The notes under the pieces were generated by a model. The model saw only the letters and a list, made by a program, of their open reading frames with translations, ran no database searches and was not told where the DNA came from. A stretch of DNA of 19,195 bases. Origin: Actinomycetes bacterium (GTDB taxonomy: Bacteria > Actinomycetota > Actinomycetes > Mycobacteriales > Mycobacteriaceae). The stretch is taken from contig JAEWGK010000064.1 of assembly GCA_023388385.1 (NCBI GenBank), positions 1-19,195 on the forward strand, read 5' to 3'. The stretch's first letter is position 1, and every line of letters begins with the position of its first letter. Positions 1 to 13,570 of the stretch are shown here, in pieces. A program made the translations under genes and the position numbers.

Positions 1-132
1 ATCGCGCGTGTCCGCGCGCGATACGACCACCATCCCCGGTGGCCCCACGAACCCGCGAGGCGGGCTCACGGGGCATCCGGCACGGGCGGGTCGCCGGCGC
101 CACCGGCCCTGTCCCGGTACCAAGGAGGAAAC
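1..132 (+). promoter_or_regulatory. Leader/intergenic region before rplK with two hairpins
   Basis: Two inverted repeats are visible. ATCGCGCG at 1-8 pairs perfectly with CGCGCGAT at 15-22 around a 6-nt loop. At 42-74, GCCCC and GGGGC enclose an inner CCCGC/GCGGG stem. Neither is followed by a T-run, so a classical intrinsic terminator is not shown. In related genomes nusG precedes rplK, so this is probably the nusG-rplK spacer and may hold a processing, attenuation or L1-regulated element; that is inference. A strong Shine-Dalgarno sequence (AAGGAGG, 122-128) ends the region 4 nt before the rplK ATG. No convincing -35/-10 pair was seen. Confidence 0.4.
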
Positions 133-567
133 ATGGCCCCCAAGAAGAAGCTCTCGGCCATCATCAAGCTGCAGATCCAGGCCGGCCAGGCCAACCCGGC
201 CCCGCCGGTCGGCCCGGCGCTGGGCGCCCACGGCGTCAACATCATGGAGTTCTGCAAGGCCTACAACGCGGCCACCGAGAACCAGCGCGGCAACGTCATC
301 CCGGTGGAGATCAGCGTCTACGAGGACCGCTCCTTCACCTTCAAGCTGAAGACCCCGCCGGCCGCGAAGCTGCTGCTGAAGGCCGCCGGCCTGCAGAAGG
401 GCTCCGGCGTGCCGCACACCAACAAGGTCGGCACCGTCACGATGGACCAGTGCCGCGAGATCGCCGAGCAGAAGAAGCCGGACCTCAACGCCAACGACAT
501 CGAGGCCGGCGCCCGCATCATCGCCGGCACCGCCCGCTCCATGGGCATCGTCGTCGAGGGCGAGTAG
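133..567 (+). CDS. rplK: 50S ribosomal protein L11
   Basis: The product is 144 residues, the normal length for L11. L11 binds the GTPase-associated region of 23S rRNA at the base of the L7/L12 stalk, works with the translation factors during elongation, and is part of the thiostrepton site. Visible hallmarks are the N-terminal [20 protein letters not shown] segment (residues about 12-31), whose proline-rich helix carries the thiostrepton-linked residues, and the C-terminal rRNA-binding part with NKVGTVT and the [14 protein letters not shown] end. The ATG at 133 is set by the AAGGAGG just upstream and by the family N-terminus (MAPKKK). It is followed after 80 nt by rplA, the usual L11-L1 pair, which in many bacteria is autoregulated by L1. 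Nothing is truncated or unusual. Confidence 0.98.
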   Translation: MAPKKKLSAIIKLQIQAGQANPAPPVGPALGAHGVNIMEFCKAYNAATENQRGNVIPVEISVYEDRSFTFKLKTPPAAKLLLKAAGLQKGSGVPHTNKVGTVTMDQCREIAEQKKPDLNANDIEAGARIIAGTARSMGIVVEGE

Positions 568-647
568 CCCCCGGCACCCACTCCCGTGGCAGGGCCCGCT
601 CTGGCCCGCACCACCACACCTCCACCGACACGGATTGGAACACCGAC

Positions 648-1370
648 ATGAGCAAGAACTCGAAGGCCTACCGCGCCGCCGCCGAGAAGATCGACGCCGG
701 CCGCATCTACTCCCCGCTGGAGGCCGTGGCCCTGGCGAAGGAGACCTCGTCCAAGAACACGGACTCCTCGATCGACGTCGCCATCCGCCTGGGCGTCGAC
801 CCGCGCAAGGCTGACCAGCTGGTCCGCGGCACCGTCTCCCTGCCGAACGGCACGGGCAAGACCGTCCGCGTCGTCGTCTTCGCCGCCGGCGAGAACGCGA
901 CGAAGGCCGAGGAGGCCGGCGCCGACATGGTCGGCACCGACGAGCTGATCGAGAAGATCACCGGCGGCTGGACCGACTTCGACGCCGCGATCGCCACCCC
1001 GGACCAGATGGCCAAGGTCGGCCGCGTCGCCCGCATCCTCGGCCCCCGCGGCCTGATGCCGAACCCGAAGTCGGGCACCGTCACCACCGACGTCGCGAAG
1101 GCCGTCCAGGACATCAAGGGCGGCAAGATCTCCTTCCGCGTCGACAAGGCCGCCAACCTGCACGCCCTCATCGGCAAGGCCTCCTTCTCCGAGAAGGCCC
1201 TCGCCGAGAACTACGGCGCGCTGATCGACGAGCTGCTGCGCATCAAGCCGTCCGCGGCCAAGGGCAAGTACCTCAAGAAGATCACCGTCTCCGCGACGAA
1301 CGGCCCGGGCATCCCGGTCGACACCACCGTCGTGAAGAACTTCGCCGGCGAGGACGCGGCCCAGGCCTAG
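648..1370 (+). CDS. rplA: 50S ribosomal protein L1
   Basis: The product is 240 residues. L1 forms the mobile stalk near the E site of the 50S subunit and in many bacteria represses its own rplKA mRNA. Family features are the N-terminal [16 protein letters not shown] start, the [19 protein letters not shown] block, and the signature region [20 protein letters not shown] around residues 125-145. The frame is open far upstream, but ATG 648 matches the family N-terminus; only a weak GGA lies at a suitable distance before it, so translation may be partly coupled to rplK. The spacer from rplK is 80 nt. A strong terminator follows the stop codon, so rplKA forms a transcription unit separate from rplJL. 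Confidence 0.97.
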   Translation: MSKNSKAYRAAAEKIDAGRIYSPLEAVALAKETSSKNTDSSIDVAIRLGVDPRKADQLVRGTVSLPNGTGKTVRVVVFAAGENATKAEEAGADMVGTDELIEKITGGWTDFDAAIATPDQMAKVGRVARILGPRGLMPNPKSGTVTTDVAKAVQDIKGGKISFRVDKAANLHALIGKASFSEKALAENYGALIDELLRIKPSAAKGKYLKKITVSATNGPGIPVDTTVVKNFAGEDAAQA

Positions 1371-1384
1371 TCCCCCCAGCCGCA

Positions 1385-1421
1385 CCACGGCCCCGCACCC
1401 GCCCCGGGTGCGGGGCCGTGG
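1385..1421 (+). terminator. Intrinsic-type terminator after rplA
   Basis: CCACGGCCCCGCACCC (1385-1400) pairs perfectly with GGGTGCGGGGCCGTGG (1406-1421): 16 bp with a 5-nt loop. No U-tract follows (GCGCGTGACG), as is common for actinobacterial terminators. It starts 15 nt after the rplA stop codon. Confidence 0.85.
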
Positions 1422-1468
1422 CGCGTGACGGCGATGAGGGCGCCGATGGCCGAGCCCACGGCCGCGAT

Positions 1469-1498
1469 TTGGAGGGTGGGCCGGGCATGGTCTAAGGT
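1469..1498 (+). promoter_or_regulatory. Predicted promoter for rplJL
   Basis: A TTGGAG -35 (1469-1474) and a TAAGGT -10 (1493-1498) are separated by 18 bp. The -10 fits the actinobacterial TAnnnT pattern. It lies between the rplA terminator and the L10 leader, giving a leader of roughly 240 nt before rplJ. Predicted from consensus only. Confidence 0.55.
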
Positions 1499-1514
1499 GG
1501 CTCGCGAAGTTTGA

Positions 1515-1697
1515 CCGGCCGCCGTGCGCGGCCGGAAAGGTTTCACCGAAGACCGTCGGTCATCCCCTTCAGGGGGATCGAAGGTTCCCGGCCGCCGCCG
1601 GGACGGCCCACGCAGGAGACACCGAAGCAACGACCCCGCTCTCCGTGGGGTGGTCGCCCCGTGCTCCCTGCACGGGGCCTTTCACATGAAGGGCCCC
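1515..1697 (+). promoter_or_regulatory. Ribosomal protein L10-type leader RNA
   Basis: A run of hairpins precedes rplJ. CCGGCCGC/GCGGCCGG pairs at 1515-1535, ACCGA/TCGGT at 1545-1560, ATCCCC/GGGGAT at 1562-1578, and TCCCGGC/GCCGGGA at 1586-1603. The key element is at 1607-1649: CCCAC-GCA-GGAGA pairs with TCTCC-GTGGG, two 5-bp helices split by an asymmetric 3-nt GCA bulge. This is the kink-turn-like shape expected of an L10/L12 binding site. L10 leaders are known to allow autogenous control of rplJL by the L10(L12)4 complex. Position and bulged stem support the assignment; a covariance-model search would settle it. Confidence 0.75.
1657..1683 (+). terminator. Attenuator-like terminator within the L10 leader
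   Basis: CCCCGTGC (1657-1664) pairs with GCACGGGG (1670-1677) around a 5-nt TCCCT loop, followed by CCTTTC. It lies just 3' of the bulged L10-binding stem. A competing hairpin at 1674-1697 (GGGGCCTTT with AAGGGCCCC) shares GGGG 1674-1677, so the two cannot form together. This suggests transcription attenuation, which is inferred. Confidence 0.55.
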
Positions 1698-1744
1698 GGG
1701 CGGACCAGGCAAAAAAGTTTCAGGAAGGAGGCGAGAGTACAGCC

Positions 1745-2260
1745 ATGGCAGTCAACGCCGAGAAGAAGGCCGCGGTCGCGGCCCTGAAGAAGGAATTCGA
1801 CGAGTCCAACGCCACCGTGCTCACCGAGTACCGCGGCATGTCCGTTGCGGAGATCACCGAGCTCCGGCGGGCGCTGGGCGCCGACGTGAAGTACTCCGTC
1901 GCCAAGAACACCATGATCAAGCTCGCCGCTGCCGAGGCGGGCGTCGAGGGTCTGGATGCTCACCTGGAGGGCCCCACCGCCATCGCCTTCATCAAGGGCG
2001 AGGCCGTGGACGCCGCCAAGGCGATCAAGAAGTTCGCCGGTGACAACAAGAAGCTCGTGATCAAGGGCGGCCATGTGGACGGTGCGGCGATCGACGCCGC
2101 GCAGTTCGAGGCCCTCGCGGACATGGACAACCGCGAGACCACGCTGGCCAAGCTGGCCGGTGCCTTCAATGGCGTTCTGGCGAACGTTGCCGGCCTGCTC
2201 GACGCTCCGACCTCCTCGGTCGCCCGCCTCGCCGCGGCGCTCGAGGAGAAGAAGCAGTAG
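1745..2260 (+). CDS. rplJ: 50S ribosomal protein L10
   Basis: The product is 171 residues. L10 anchors the L12 dimers to 23S rRNA and, with L12, represses its own mRNA through the leader upstream. The start MAVNAEKKAAVAALKKEF, the TVLTEYRGMSVAEITELRR block (residues about 25-43) and VKYSVAKNTMIKLA are typical of L10. The C-terminal helix (about 135-171, alanine- and leucine-rich) is the part that binds L12 dimers. ATG 1745 was chosen over upstream in-frame starts because it matches the family N-terminus and follows AGGAAGGAGG (1722-1731); the 13-nt gap is longer than usual. rplL follows after 84 nt. Confidence 0.97.
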   Translation: MAVNAEKKAAVAALKKEFDESNATVLTEYRGMSVAEITELRRALGADVKYSVAKNTMIKLAAAEAGVEGLDAHLEGPTAIAFIKGEAVDAAKAIKKFAGDNKKLVIKGGHVDGAAIDAAQFEALADMDNRETTLAKLAGAFNGVLANVAGLLDAPTSSVARLAAALEEKKQ

Positions 2261-2300
2261 CAGGACCGGGTCTACCCGCACCCCGCACCCCAACCTTTCC

Positions 2301-2321
2301 CCGCGGCGCACACCGCCGCGG
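2301..2321 (+). other. Hairpin in the rplJ-rplL spacer
   Basis: CCGCGGCG (2301-2308) pairs perfectly with CGCCGCGG (2314-2321) around a 5-nt loop, 12 nt upstream of the rplL Shine-Dalgarno sequence (AGGAG, 2334-2338). It has no T-run. It could be an RNA-processing or stability element that helps raise L12 above L10, because ribosomes carry several L12 copies per L10. The function is inferred. Confidence 0.45.
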
Positions 2322-2344
2322 ACCCCGACCCACAGGAGAGAACA

Positions 2345-2731
2345 ATGGCGAAGTACACCACCGAGGAGCTGCTCGAGGCGTTCAAGGAGATGACGCTGGT
2401 CGAGCTCACCGAGTTCAAGAAGGCCTTCGAGGACGAGTTCGACGTCACCGCCGCCGCCCCGGTCGCCGTCGCCGCCGCCGGCGCCGCCGGTGGCGAGGCC
2501 GCCGCCGCCGAGGAGAAGGACGAGTTCGACGTCGTCCTGGAGGATGCCGGCGCCAAGAAGATCGGCGTCATCAAGGCCGTCCGCGAGATCGTCTCCGGCC
2601 TGGGCCTGAAGGAGGCCAAGGAGCTCGTCGAGTCCGCTCCGAAGGCCATCCTCGAGGGCGCGTCCAAGGACGACGCCGAGGCCGCCAAGACCAAGCTGGA
2701 GGAGGCCGGCGCCTCCGTGTCCCTCAAGTAA
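2345..2731 (+). CDS. rplL: 50S ribosomal protein L7/L12
   Basis: The product is 128 residues, normal for L12. It forms the multi-copy acidic stalk that recruits EF-Tu, EF-G and IF2 to the ribosome. The domains are an N-terminal dimerisation/L10-binding helical region (residues 1-34, with [20 protein letters not shown]), an alanine- and glycine-rich hinge (about 35-57), and a globular C-terminal domain (about 58-128) with [20 protein letters not shown] and the ending [15 protein letters not shown] at 2334-2338 sits 6 nt before the ATG. It is the last gene of the rplJL unit and is followed by a terminator. Confidence 0.98.
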   Translation: MAKYTTEELLEAFKEMTLVELTEFKKAFEDEFDVTAAAPVAVAAAGAAGGEAAAAEEKDEFDVVLEDAGAKKIGVIKAVREIVSGLGLKEAKELVESAPKAILEGASKDDAEAAKTKLEEAGASVSLK

Positions 2732-2750
2732 GGGCCGCACCAGCGCACGA

Positions 2751-2793
2751 CGACGCCCCGTCCGGCATGCACCGCATGCCCGGCGGGGCGTCG
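2751..2793 (+). terminator. Terminator after rplL
   Basis: CGACGCCCCG (2751-2760) pairs with CGGGGCGTCG (2784-2793). Inside, CCGGCATGC pairs with GCATGC-C-CGG, with single-base bulges and a 3-nt ACC loop, giving about 19 bp in all. No U-tract follows. It separates rplJL from the DUF3068 gene and from rpoBC. Confidence 0.8.
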
Positions 2794-2810
2794 CCGATCC
2801 CGGGGCGGGG

Positions 2811-2816
2811 TAGCCT
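2811..2816 (+). promoter_or_regulatory. -10 element giving a leaderless DUF3068 mRNA
   Basis: TAGCCT (TAnnnT) ends 7 bases before the A of ATG 2823, so transcription should begin at or next to the start codon. No Shine-Dalgarno sequence is present, which agrees with a leaderless transcript. No clear -35 was seen. Confidence 0.55.
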
Positions 2817-2822
2817 GGGGCC

Positions 2823-3764
2823 ATGCTGCCCCGATCCCGCGTCGCCGCGATTCTGCTCACGGGTCTCGGCACGGCCCTGCTCGCCGCCGGCCTCCTCCTG
2901 CCCCGGTCGATCTCATCGGAGCCAGCGCTGCCGGCCTCGCTGCCGCACACGACCCTGGTCATGCTCGACGACGCCGGGGTCTCGACTCGGATTCTGCCCG
3001 ATGGCACGCGCGAGGAGGTCGACTCCCCGCTGCGCCGCCAGTTCCACGCCGAGTTCATCCCGCCGGCGGACGACGGGGTGCAGTCGATGCGCGTCGGTTC
3101 CTCCCTCACCCGCGGTGACGGGGAGCTCGTCTCCGCCCTGGTGTGGACGTTCACCGTCGACAGGCTCACGGGCCTGCCCACCGGCCCTGCGCAGCTGTCG
3201 ACGCAGCCCGTCGACGTCGACCAGCAGATCGACATGGGCGGATCCTGGGTGAAGTTCCCCGCCGGCGCGGAGGAGCGCACCTACCCCGTCTTCGACGAGC
3301 AGATGCGCGGGCCCGTCGACGCCGTCTTCGTCGGGGACGAGGACCGCAACGGCACGCGGATCCTGCACTACCGCCAGGAGATCCCGGATGCGAACCTCGC
3401 GCAGCGCTACGACGCGATTGACTCGACGTACGACGTCGACGGCAAGCGCGGCTTCCTGCACTACTCGGGCACCCGCGACTGGTGGGTCGAGCCGCGCTCC
3501 GGCCTCGTCGTCGACCTTGCGGAGGACACGGAGACGTGGTGGGAGACCGCGGACGGGGAGCGCCTGGCGACGCAGGAGCGGTTCGCCGGCACGATGCCGC
3601 GCGAGGTGACGGACGCGCAGATGGCGCAGGCCGCCGATATCGCCGACACGCCCGCCACGCGTCCCTGGGGGATCGCGCTCGTCGTCATCGGTGCTATCGT
3701 TGCCGTGGCCGGCGCGGCGGGGGTGCTGCGCCCCGGACGACGGGGGGACCGCGACGGGGAGTGA
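2823..3764 (+). CDS. DUF3068 / 'PorA family' membrane protein
   Basis: The product is 313 residues. It has an N-terminal hydrophobic segment (about residues 8-27, RVAAILLTGLGTALLAAGLL) that acts as an anchor or uncleaved signal, a long acidic, mostly beta-type extracytoplasmic domain (about 30-278), and a C-terminal membrane helix (about 282-302) followed by the basic tail RPGRRGDRDGE. This layout and blocks such as LVWTFTVDRLTG, GFLHYSGTRDWWVEPRSGLVVD and PREVTDAQMAQAA match the actinobacterial DUF3068 family, often labelled porin PorA family; I do not see evidence that it is a porin. ATG 2823 is supported by the -10 box just upstream and the immediate membrane segment. It stands alone between the rplL terminator and the rpoB promoters, a position I recall for corynebacteria. 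Function unknown; a cell-envelope role is inferred. Confidence 0.85.
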   Translation: MLPRSRVAAILLTGLGTALLAAGLLLPRSISSEPALPASLPHTTLVMLDDAGVSTRILPDGTREEVDSPLRRQFHAEFIPPADDGVQSMRVGSSLTRGDGELVSALVWTFTVDRLTGLPTGPAQLSTQPVDVDQQIDMGGSWVKFPAGAEERTYPVFDEQMRGPVDAVFVGDEDRNGTRILHYRQEIPDANLAQRYDAIDSTYDVDGKRGFLHYSGTRDWWVEPRSGLVVDLAEDTETWWETADGERLATQERFAGTMPREVTDAQMAQAADIADTPATRPWGIALVVIGAIVAVAGAAGVLRPGRRGDRDGE

Positions 3765-3788
3765 TCGGCCCAGCCCCGCGACCGCGGG

Positions 3789-3817
3789 TGGACACGACGG
3801 TGCAACTGCTATATCAT
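3789..3817 (+). promoter_or_regulatory. Predicted rpoBC promoter P1
   Basis: TGGACA (3789-3794) matches the -35 consensus at five of six positions. It lies 17 bp from TATCAT (3812-3817), a TAnnnT -10. The -10 falls within an imperfect 9-bp inverted repeat, GCAACTGCT (3802-3810) and AGCTGTTGC (3819-3827), with one mismatch. Confidence 0.6.
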
Positions 3818-3823
3818 GAGCTG

Positions 3824-3852
3824 TTGCGCTGGAATTAGTCATGCCGTAGAGT
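3824..3852 (+). promoter_or_regulatory. Predicted rpoBC promoter P2
   Basis: TTGCGC (3824-3829) and TAGAGT (3847-3852) are 17 bp apart, a good actinobacterial promoter match. Its -35 overlaps the right arm of the inverted repeat that also covers the -10 of P1. Transcripts from here would have a leader of about 150 nt before rpoB. Confidence 0.6.
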
Positions 3853-3858
3853 GACCGG

Positions 3859-4009
3859 ATCCGCGCCACGGGGGGATCCCCGCGGCAGTTCGGACTCGGT
3901 TGACCTGCGAAGATGGGCATGTTCCGGCAGACCCAACGCTAAACCGAGCGGAGGGGGGCCGCACCGCCAGCCGGCCGCCCCGCCGCGTGAGGTGCTGGAA
4001 GGACGCATC
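3859..4009 (+). promoter_or_regulatory. rpoB 5' leader with long-range stem
   Basis: No gene is supported in this stretch. GGGGATCCCC (around 3872-3881) is self-complementary, and CTCGGTT (3895-3901) pairs perfectly with AACCGAG (3942-3948) across 40 nt that contains further possible pairing. The end carries GGAAGGA (3998-4004), placed for translation from TTG 4010. The open frame through the leader (from 3851) is not conserved-looking sequence and I treat it as untranslated. Confidence 0.4.
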
Positions 4010-7486
<3,477 letters not shown>

Positions 7487-7579
7487 CGCGCACCGCGGCG
7501 ACCACGCCACACGCAGAACACGAACACGCGAACACGCACGGAACACCCCCGCGGCCGGCGGGGGGAAAGGGAATGACAG
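7487..7579 (+). promoter_or_regulatory. rpoB-rpoC spacer with GAACAC repeats and a hairpin
   Basis: GAACAC occurs four times in 31 nt (starting at 7516, 7522, 7530 and 7541), an A-rich patch in GC-rich DNA. CCCCCGC (7546-7552) then pairs with GCGGGGG (7558-7564), ending directly before the purine-rich rpoC ribosome site (AAAGGGAA, 7566-7573). A role in setting the RpoB:RpoC ratio or in mRNA processing is possible but not shown. No promoter was recognised. Confidence 0.45.
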
Positions 7580-11554
<3,975 letters not shown>

Positions 11555-11577
11555 CAGGTTCCCGACGACGGGCGTGA

Positions 11578-11622
11578 CGACGGCCCCCGCACCGCGGTCT
11601 TCGACCGGTGCGGGGGCCGTCG
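11578..11622 (+). terminator. Terminator after rpoC
   Basis: CGACGGCCCCCGCACC (11578-11593) pairs perfectly with GGTGCGGGGGCCGTCG (11607-11622). The loop itself contains GGTC/GACC around TTC, so the helix is nearly continuous. No U-tract follows. It lies 23 nt after the rpoC stop codon. Confidence 0.88.
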
Positions 11623-11631
11623 CCCTCCGGG

Positions 11632-11637
11632 TAGATT
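11632..11637 (+). promoter_or_regulatory. -10 element giving a leaderless DUF1707 mRNA
   Basis: TAGATT (TAnnnT) ends 7 bases before ATG 11645, so the predicted transcript begins at the start codon. There is no Shine-Dalgarno sequence and no clear -35; the -35 zone falls in the rpoC terminator. Confidence 0.55.
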
Positions 11638-11644
11638 CGGGCCC

Positions 11645-12295
11645 ATGAGCGGTACCGGACATCTCAGGGCGGGCGACGAGGAGCGGCGGCGAACCGCGGA
11701 CGCGTTGCAGGCGGCGCTCGAGGAGGGGCGGATCACCCTCGGCGAATTCGACGAGCGGTCGGGCGCGGCGTGGGCCGCCGTGACCGTCGGCGAGCTCCGC
11801 GGCCTGCTGGATGACCTGGTCCCCGACGCCGAGGCCGTCGTCGAGGCCCGGCTTCCGGCGGAGCGCGCCGCCGTGGGCCCGGCACGGGAGGCCGCGGTCT
11901 CGGGCGACGGCGGAGGCTCCGGGTGGGCCGTCGGCGTCCTCGGCGGCTCCGAGCGCCGCGGCACCTGGCTGTGCGCCCCGAAGACCCGCGCCGTCGGCGT
12001 GCTCGGCGGTGTGGATCTGGACTTCACCGAGGCTCGCTTGGAGAGCGCCGAGACGACGGTCGTCGCCGTGGCGGTGCTTGGGGGAGTGGATATCGCCGTA
12101 CCGGAGACCTGGCGCATCCACGTCGACGACATGGCGCTGCTCGGTGGCGTCGAGGTCGCGGACGACCCCGGGGTGACGGTGCGGCAGCGGGACGTGTCCG
12201 CGGACGCCCCCGTGCTGCGGATCCAGGCTGTCGGCGTCCTCGGCGGCGTCGAGATCACGAGGGTGCCCGTGGATGGGGCCGGCGGGAGTCGGTGA
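11645..12295 (+). CDS. DUF1707 (SHOCT-like) protein with LiaF-like repeat tail
   Basis: The product is 216 residues. The N-terminus (about 7-58) has the DUF1707 pattern: [20 protein letters not shown], then [11 protein letters not shown] and [13 protein letters not shown] variable linker (about 59-92) follows. The remainder carries five LGG motifs starting at residues 98, 119, 144, 165 and 198 ([35 protein letters not shown]), like the beta-strand repeats at the C-terminus of LiaF/VraT-type 'cell wall-active antibiotics response' proteins. No membrane helix is apparent, unlike full LiaF. In LiaF-type systems such domains act in envelope-stress sensing; a related role here is inferred. It is a single-gene unit between the rpoC terminator and the rpsL promoter. 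Confidence 0.82.
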   Translation: MSGTGHLRAGDEERRRTADALQAALEEGRITLGEFDERSGAAWAAVTVGELRGLLDDLVPDAEAVVEARLPAERAAVGPAREAAVSGDGGGSGWAVGVLGGSERRGTWLCAPKTRAVGVLGGVDLDFTEARLESAETTVVAVAVLGGVDIAVPETWRIHVDDMALLGGVEVADDPGVTVRQRDVSADAPVLRIQAVGVLGGVEITRVPVDGAGGSR

Positions 12296-12317
12296 GCGGT
12301 CCCGCGACCAGGGGGGT

Positions 12318-12347
12318 TTGGTTCCCGCGAGGGGCGTGGGATACCCT
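12318..12347 (+). promoter_or_regulatory. Predicted promoter for rpsL-rpsG-fusA
   Basis: TTGGTT (12318-12323) and TACCCT (12342-12347) are 18 bp apart. Transcription would start near 12354, giving a leader of about 210 nt before rpsL. Consensus-based prediction. Confidence 0.5.
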
Positions 12348-12353
12348 GTTCAA

Positions 12354-12563
12354 CTAGTCCCACATGAGATGGGAACCTTGCGACATCACCCGGTAGGCCA
12401 GCGAGAGCGGCTGACTGGGTTTCGCGCGTTCAAAAGCGGTCCGATCCGGGCCGATTCCGCGCGACGCACGGGAGAACAAGCAATACGAGAACCAGACGCG
12501 CCCGCGGGCACGAAGGCATCGCATGAGACGCCGCCGTGGGCCGGAGAAACCGAAGGACGGTTC
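12354..12563 (+). promoter_or_regulatory. Structured 5' leader of rpsL
   Basis: Three successive stems are visible. TCCCA/TGGGA pairs at 12358-12374. A longer stem-loop at 12388-12420 pairs ACCCGGT with ACTGGGT, then GCC with GGC and GC with GC, around a GAGA tetraloop of the GNRA class, with one mismatch, two G-U pairs and a bulged A; TTT follows at 12420-12422. TCGCGCG (12422-12428) then pairs with CGCGCGA (12458-12464), enclosing GGTCC/GGGCC. I found no coding evidence here; the open frame from 12273 simply runs into rpsL. AAGGA (12553-12557) is the rpsL ribosome site. A regulatory RNA, possibly for autogenous control, is inferred. Confidence 0.45.
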
Positions 12564-12935
12564 ATGCCCACTATCCAGCAGCTGGTCCGCAAGGGCCGCC
12601 ACGACAAGAAGACGGCGACGTCGACCGCCGCGCTGAAGGGCTCGCCCCAGCGCCGCGGCGTGTGCACCCGCGTGTACACCACCACCCCGAAGAAGCCGAA
12701 CTCCGCCCTGCGCAAGGTCGCGCGTGTTCGCCTGACCTCCGGCATCGAGGTTTCCGCCTACATCCCGGGCGAGGGCCACAACCTGCAGGAGCACTCCATG
12801 GTGCTCGTGCGCGGCGGCCGAGTGAAGGATCTGCCGGGCGTCCGCTACAAGATCATCCGCGGCTCCCTGGACACCCAGGGCGTCAAGGACCGCAAGCAGG
12901 CCCGTTCCCGCTACGGCGCGAAGAAGGAGAAGTAA
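12564..12935 (+). CDS. rpsL: 30S ribosomal protein S12
   Basis: The product is 123 residues. S12 sits near the decoding centre and affects accuracy of tRNA selection. The sequence is typical: [12 protein letters not shown] start, [19 protein letters not shown], the conserved decoding loop, and [17 protein letters not shown]. The two lysines where streptomycin-resistance changes occur (in KKPNS and in VKDLPG) are both wild type. ATG 12564 is set by AAGGA 6 nt upstream and by the family N-terminus. The stop codon lies 3 nt before the rpsG start, and the AAGGAG serving rpsG is inside the rpsL end, so the two are translationally linked. Confidence 0.98.
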   Translation: MPTIQQLVRKGRHDKKTATSTAALKGSPQRRGVCTRVYTTTPKKPNSALRKVARVRLTSGIEVSAYIPGEGHNLQEHSMVLVRGGRVKDLPGVRYKIIRGSLDTQGVKDRKQARSRYGAKKEK

Positions 12936-12938
12936 GAC

Positions 12939-13409
<471 letters not shown>

Positions 13410-13415
13410 TGCCCT

Positions 13416-13448
13416 GCGCTGCGGGCCCTGTGCGATGGCCCGCCGCGC
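13416..13448 (+). other. Hairpin between rpsG and fusA
   Basis: GCGGGCC (13421-13427) pairs perfectly with GGCCCGC (13437-13443). Across a T/C mismatch it extends to GCGC (13416-13419) with GCGC (13445-13448). It starts 7 nt after the rpsG stop codon and has no T-run. It could be a partial terminator or attenuator before fusA. A weak -10-like TAGACC (13484-13489) lies downstream without a recognisable -35, so a separate fusA promoter is only possible. The rest of the 161-nt spacer shows nothing else. Confidence 0.45.
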
Positions 13449-13570
13449 ACCCGGCGAGCCCCCGCGCCCGATCGGTGGCAAGATAGACCAAGCAACGCAA
13501 CTGCGGTGGTCGTCGGCCGTGGCCGCGGCACAGACGCCATCCGACCCAACCGAAGGATTGAGGGAACCTA

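Noticed and set aside
318..1388. Antisense open frame opposite rplA
   Set aside because: Composition-driven; overlaps a conserved gene and its terminator and has no ribosome site or domain.
3851..4009. 53-residue N-terminal extension of RpoB from ATG-proximal open frame
   Set aside because: It overlaps the P2 -10 region and the leader, and does not resemble RpoB N-termini.
13497..13504. GCAACTGC shared by the fusA upstream region and the rpoB promoter palindrome (3802-3809)
   Set aside because: A single 8-base match in 19 kb is easily chance, and no inverted partner is present near fusA.
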